Assembly (NCBI RefSeq): GCF_001187535.1
Contig: NZ_LFIO01000120.1
Span: forward strand, 1 to 57,545
DNA length: 57,545 bases
Source of the DNA: Rhizobium ecuadorense
GTDB lineage: Bacteria; Pseudomonadota; Alphaproteobacteria; Rhizobiales; Rhizobiaceae
Reading direction: 5' to 3'
Position 1 is the stretch's first letter. Each line of letters starts with the position of its first letter. This document shows positions 54,707 to 57,545 of this stretch, in pieces. The position numbers and the translations under genes were made by a program. The notes beneath the pieces were generated by a model that made no database searches, was not told the origin of the DNA, and saw only the letters and a program-made list of their open reading frames with translations.

Positions 54707-55074
54707 GGTTTTTCCTCCTGATGTGCGCCGACCGTCGGCGATCGTACCGAAGGTTGCATATAAACTCGTAATAATCAATCAATCCGAGTAGCAATTTCCC
54801 GGGTTGAGAAAACCGAAAGACGGGCCGCGCGTTGCGTGGCGCGGCCCGAGAACGAGCATCAGGAGTGAAGACTTACACGATGCAAATTACGAACGGGATA
54901 GCGCAACGCTAATATCTTGACCATCATTGGAACGGACAAACTGCATGGCCGCAACCCCGAGAGCTACCTCACGGACGTCCTAACCCAGATCAAAGATTAA
55001 CCGGTAGATAGGCTTGAAGACCTGTTGCCGTGGAATATGCTTCCGACGGTCTCCACTGCGCAAAAGGCCGCCTG
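54707..55074. other. Upstream region of rhizavidin
   Basis: 368 bases without a gene. The promoter of rhizavidin is expected near 54720-54800, which is AT-rich (taaactcgtaataatcaatc). The GC-rich hairpin at 54820-54847 insulates it. Confidence 0.4.
54820..54847. terminator. 10-bp GC-rich hairpin upstream of rhizavidin
   Basis: cgggccgcgc (54820-54829) and gcgcggcccg (54838-54847) are perfect inverted arms with an 8-base loop (gttgcgtg). It lies about 115 bases upstream of the rhizavidin start and could stop transcription entering from the right. Confidence 0.5.
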
Positions 55075-55200
55075 ATGGCTCGTTCGATGCATATCTGCAC
55101 GATCGAAGACGTGGCCACCATGACCGGCGAGAACCTCGAACTGCTCAGAGAGATCGTATCCATCCGAGCAGGGCCGCGGGATTTTGGGCGCCGCGCGTAG
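55075..55200 (+). pseudogene. Truncated small hypothetical gene
   Basis: From ATG 55075 the frame reads MHICTIEDVATMTGENLELL and REIVSI, like the first half of small rhizobial hypothetical proteins, then hits the point where the Cox-type FAD subunit text begins. Probably cut by the same rearrangement. Confidence 0.35.
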
Positions 55201-55212
55201 TAACGTCGGTTC

Positions 55213-55923
55213 ATGGAGATCGGATCGAACTGCACGGAGATCGGGTGAGAATCGGCGCCGACGGTACGCCATCACATGACCGCGACAGACCCGATCATCC
55301 GCCAACACTTGCCGATCGTGCATGAGGCGATGCATCACGTCACCCATATGACCGTGCGCAACCGCGGCACCTTCGGCGGCAGCGTCGCGCATGCGGATCC
55401 AGCGACCGAGATGCCGATGATGACACGGTTCCTCGGTGGGACGGTCATCGCCTCCTCTCAGCGCGGCAGACGCGAAATACCTGCAGCCGATTTTTTTGTC
55501 GGATCGCTGGTCAACTCGTTGGAACCGGACGAGTTTGTAATTCGCGTCGAGCTCGACGCGATGAGACCGGATGCCGGATGGGGATTTGAGGAGTTTGCAA
55601 AACGCCACGGGGACTTCGCACTCGCTTGCTTTGCGACGACGCTGCATTGTGTAGATGGCAGGGCGTCTGACGTTCGCGTTGGCATGATGGGCGTTGGTGA
55701 AACCCAGCTGCGGCTTGAAGAGATCGAGGGCATCATCGAGGGGACGGATGTTTCCGAGCCGGTTCTCGATACGGTGGCGGATCGCCTGGCTGGAATCCTC
55801 ACGCCCAACACGGATATCCATGCCTCTGCAGATTACCGCAGGCATCTCTCAGGCGTCCTTGCCAAACGGGCCCTTCGCGCCGCCTGGAGCCGCGCGAACC
55901 ACGAAAGGCTTCAAGCAAGATGA
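55213..55923 (+). pseudogene. CoxM-type FAD-binding subunit of a molybdenum hydroxylase, truncated and frameshifted
   Basis: The part from 55276 is long and well preserved: HMTVRNRGTFGGSVAHADPA (FAD binding), FFVGSLVNSLEPDEFV, GWGFEEFAKRHGDFALACFA, MMGVGETQLRLEEIEGI and the end DYRRHLSGVLAKRALRAA. A few codons before (DRIELHGDRVRIGA) are in another frame, with the shift inside ...HHMTATDPII. The first 80 or so residues, with the N-terminal FAD site, are missing. The subunit would have passed electrons between CoxS and FAD. Confidence 0.8.
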
Positions 55924-56394
55924 GTGAGAAGACGATCACCGTCAGCGTCAACGAAGCGTATATGACGCGCACGATCGAAGCACGAACGCTGCTGAGCCAC
56001 TTCCTGCGCCAGGATCCTTTGCCTGACCGGAACCCATGTCGGGTGCGAACATGGCGTTTGCGGTGCCTGCACCGTCATTCTCGATGGAAGGAGCGCACGC
56101 TCCTGTCTGATGCTTGCAGTGCAGGCAGACGGGAGCGAAATCGAAACCATGGCCAGGGAAGCGTCGATACTCGGACGAATCCAAGAAGCGTTCCGCCAGC
56201 ATCATGGCCTGCAATGCGAATTTGTAGGCCCAGTTTCATCGTTGGCGATCATCGACCTTCTTCGCCACCATCCGCTGGAAACCGATGATAAGATCAGGGA
56301 AGCGCTCTCAGGAAACATCTGTTGTTGTACGGGCTATGAAAACATCGTCACCGCCGTCCGCGAACTGGCTAGCAAGAGAGGACCTTTAAGATGA
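55920..56394 (+). pseudogene. CoxS-type 2Fe-2S subunit, frameshifted and lacking cluster cysteines
   Basis: The start MSEKTITVSVNEAYMTRTIE and TLLSHFLRQD is in frame. A shift at about 56015 moves CLTGTHVGCEHGVCGACTVI (the first cluster's Cys set) out of frame. The second half (GLQCEFVGPVSSLAIIDLL) has lost the Cys of GFCTPG, and ICRCTG became ICCCTG. So the gene is broken both in frame and in cluster ligands. It overlaps coxM by 4 bases and the hydrolase gene by 4 bases, a typical operon. Confidence 0.8.
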
Positions 56395-57152
56395 AGATGC
56401 ATTTTCTCGAGGCCGGCCGCCTTCGTATGCGCCGGTCCATCTACGTCCCTGGGGCGCTGAAGGAAGAAGCGATTGAATTGCCGGTTCACGCCACCCTGAT
56501 GCGCCATCCCCAAGGCAACGCGCTGTTCGATAGCGGATGCAATCCAGAGGCCGCCATCGATCCAGGCGCGCGATGGGGTGGGTTAAGCAAGGTTATGACC
56601 CCGATCTTTTCGCCAGAGCGGACGGTCGTTCATCAGTTGAAGACTCTTGCTCTCGACCCCGAGGACATAGATGTTGTGATCTGTTCACATCTGCATCCCG
56701 ATCATTGCGGCTGCAACGCGTACTTTCGGCGCGCAACGATCCTCTGCCACGAAGCGGAGGCGCAGGCCGCCACGGCAAGCGGTGCAGAAAATCAAGGCTA
56801 TCTTCGAGGAGAATGGGACCAGCCCCAGGGTTTCCAGACCTTCAATGCCGAGCATGACGTCTTTGGCGACGGGCGCATCGTCTTGCTGCCCATGCCGGGT
56901 CATACCCCCGGAATGACCGTCGCCCGTGTCGAGCTGGAAAAAGATGGTTCATTTATACTCGCTTCAGATGCTGCCCCGCTCCAGGCGAGCGTCGACACCG
57001 GTATCGCTCCGAGAAATACTTGGAACATCGAACTCGCCGCAGAGGCACTCACTCGCCTGAAAGCTCTTCGGGAGCGGGGAGCTTCTATCATTTTCGGCCA
57101 CGACGACGCGCAATGGCAAGAGTTGCGAAAGGGTGTGGAGTTCTACGAATGA
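56391..57152 (+). CDS. Metallo-beta-lactamase-fold hydrolase (N-acyl-homoserine-lactonase-like)
   Basis: A 253-residue MBL-fold hydrolase. The metal motif is SHLHPDHCG, followed by MPGHTPGMTVARVE, ILASDAAPLQ and a final metal His in IIFGHDDAQW. This pattern matches AttM/AiiA-type lactonases, which open N-acyl-homoserine lactone signals, but close relatives act on other lactones. It is intact and embedded between coxS- and coxL-like pseudogenes by 4-base overlaps, so its original substrate may be a lactone product of that hydroxylase. Confidence 0.8.
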   Translation: MKMHFLEAGRLRMRRSIYVPGALKEEAIELPVHATLMRHPQGNALFDSGCNPEAAIDPGARWGGLSKVMTPIFSPERTVVHQLKTLALDPEDIDVVICSHLHPDHCGCNAYFRRATILCHEAEAQAATASGAENQGYLRGEWDQPQGFQTFNAEHDVFGDGRIVLLPMPGHTPGMTVARVELEKDGSFILASDAAPLQASVDTGIAPRNTWNIELAAEALTRLKALRERGASIIFGHDDAQWQELRKGVEFYE

Positions 57153-57490
57153 GCCAGCAGGACCATTCCGTCGAGCTGCGGCCCAAACTTGTCGGCAAGC
57201 GGGACAAGCGCACCGAAGATCCACGTCTGCTGACGGGTGTTGGTCAGTATGTCGATGACATGGCGCCGCGGTATGTTGCATATCGCATTGCGACGCTCCG
57301 ACCAGCCACATGCCCGAATCCTGAACATCGATGTCGGCGATGCGTTCTCGGTGCCCGGCGTCGTCGCGATCTATAACGCGAGCGACCTGGAAGGAGAGAT
57401 CAAACCTGCCATACCGACCTCGCGTATGCGTGGTTATTACGCCACCCCCATATGGCCACTTGCACGCGGGAAAAGGTGGCCGTTCTATCG
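57149..57490 (+). pseudogene. CoxL-type large subunit, N-terminal fragment
   Basis: From ATG 57149 the text reads LRPKLVGKRDKRTEDPRLLT and VGQYVDDMAPR. After a frame change comes LHIALRRSDQPHARILNIDV, FSVPGVVAIYNASDLEGEIK and RMRGYYATPIWPLARGK, the N-terminal domain of aldehyde/xanthine/CO-dehydrogenase-type large subunits. The text then loses similarity near 57480. The active-site part is absent up to the window end. Confidence 0.7.
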
Positions 57491-57545
57491 GATCGTGTCC
57501 CAGTACGTGGCGTAGGTGACGGTAGGGAGTAAAGCCGAGCGCCCG

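Overview
The window looks like part of a symbiotic (sym) plasmid of a bean-nodulating Rhizobium (R. etli / R. phaseoli type). The strongest pointers are an almost complete rhizavidin gene (54239-54706), a protein described from R. etli CFN42, and a type III secretion locus of the rhizobial second type (often called Rhc-II). The GC-rich coding style and the dense transposase debris also fit. No tRNA, rRNA, replication or CRISPR feature was seen.

Region 1 (1-19.2 kb) is a compact type III secretion system. A left minus-strand pair encodes a stalk-like protein and a secretin N-domain. A plus-strand operon holds a 52-residue needle-like gene followed by a strong hairpin, then sctD, sctV and a pectate-lyase-like secreted protein. 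A long minus-strand operon runs small protein - sctI - sctJ - sctK - sctL - sctN - sctQ - sctR - sctS - sctT - sctU, with most genes overlapping or nearly touching. Upstream of it lie three large HrpK-like translocator or effector genes on the same strand. SctU lacks its whole C-terminal autocleavage domain, and two of the HrpK-like genes share a 495-bp stretch with no mismatch.

Region 2 (19.5-30.6 kb) is a decaying accessory block. It holds an AbiE-type system with an intact AbiEi regulator, a palindromic operator and a broken AbiEii toxin, a DUF1007 gene and an L,D-transpeptidase. An intact PAS-HWE histidine kinase sits among pseudogenes of a copper-resistance membrane protein, a LOV histidine kinase, a thermonuclease, a LigD-type DNA ligase and an ISNCY transposase.

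Region 3 (30.6-39.4 kb) carries a small-molecule set, all on the minus strand: an ATP-grasp ligase, a DapF-like epimerase, a D-Ala-D-Ala-ligase-like enzyme, a saccharopine-dehydrogenase-family enzyme and an orphan ectoine synthase. Recombinase debris lies in the middle. A sigma-54 promoter-like sequence with a NifA-type upstream element lies ahead of the ectoine synthase. The epimerase, ATP-grasp and Ddl trio resembles the logic of D-cycloserine biosynthesis and self-resistance.

Region 4 (39.4-57.5 kb) alternates metabolic genes with insertion-sequence remnants. It holds a GH3 beta-glucosidase, an SDR / RibD-like reductase group, a multicopper oxidase with one late frameshift plus a small beta-rich partner, rhizavidin, and a molybdenum-hydroxylase (CoxMSL-type) operon. 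All three Cox-type subunits are broken, while an embedded metallo-beta-lactamase-fold hydrolase stays intact. Remnants of Tn3, ISAs1, IS66, IS630 and serine-recombinase elements show repeated insertion and deletion.
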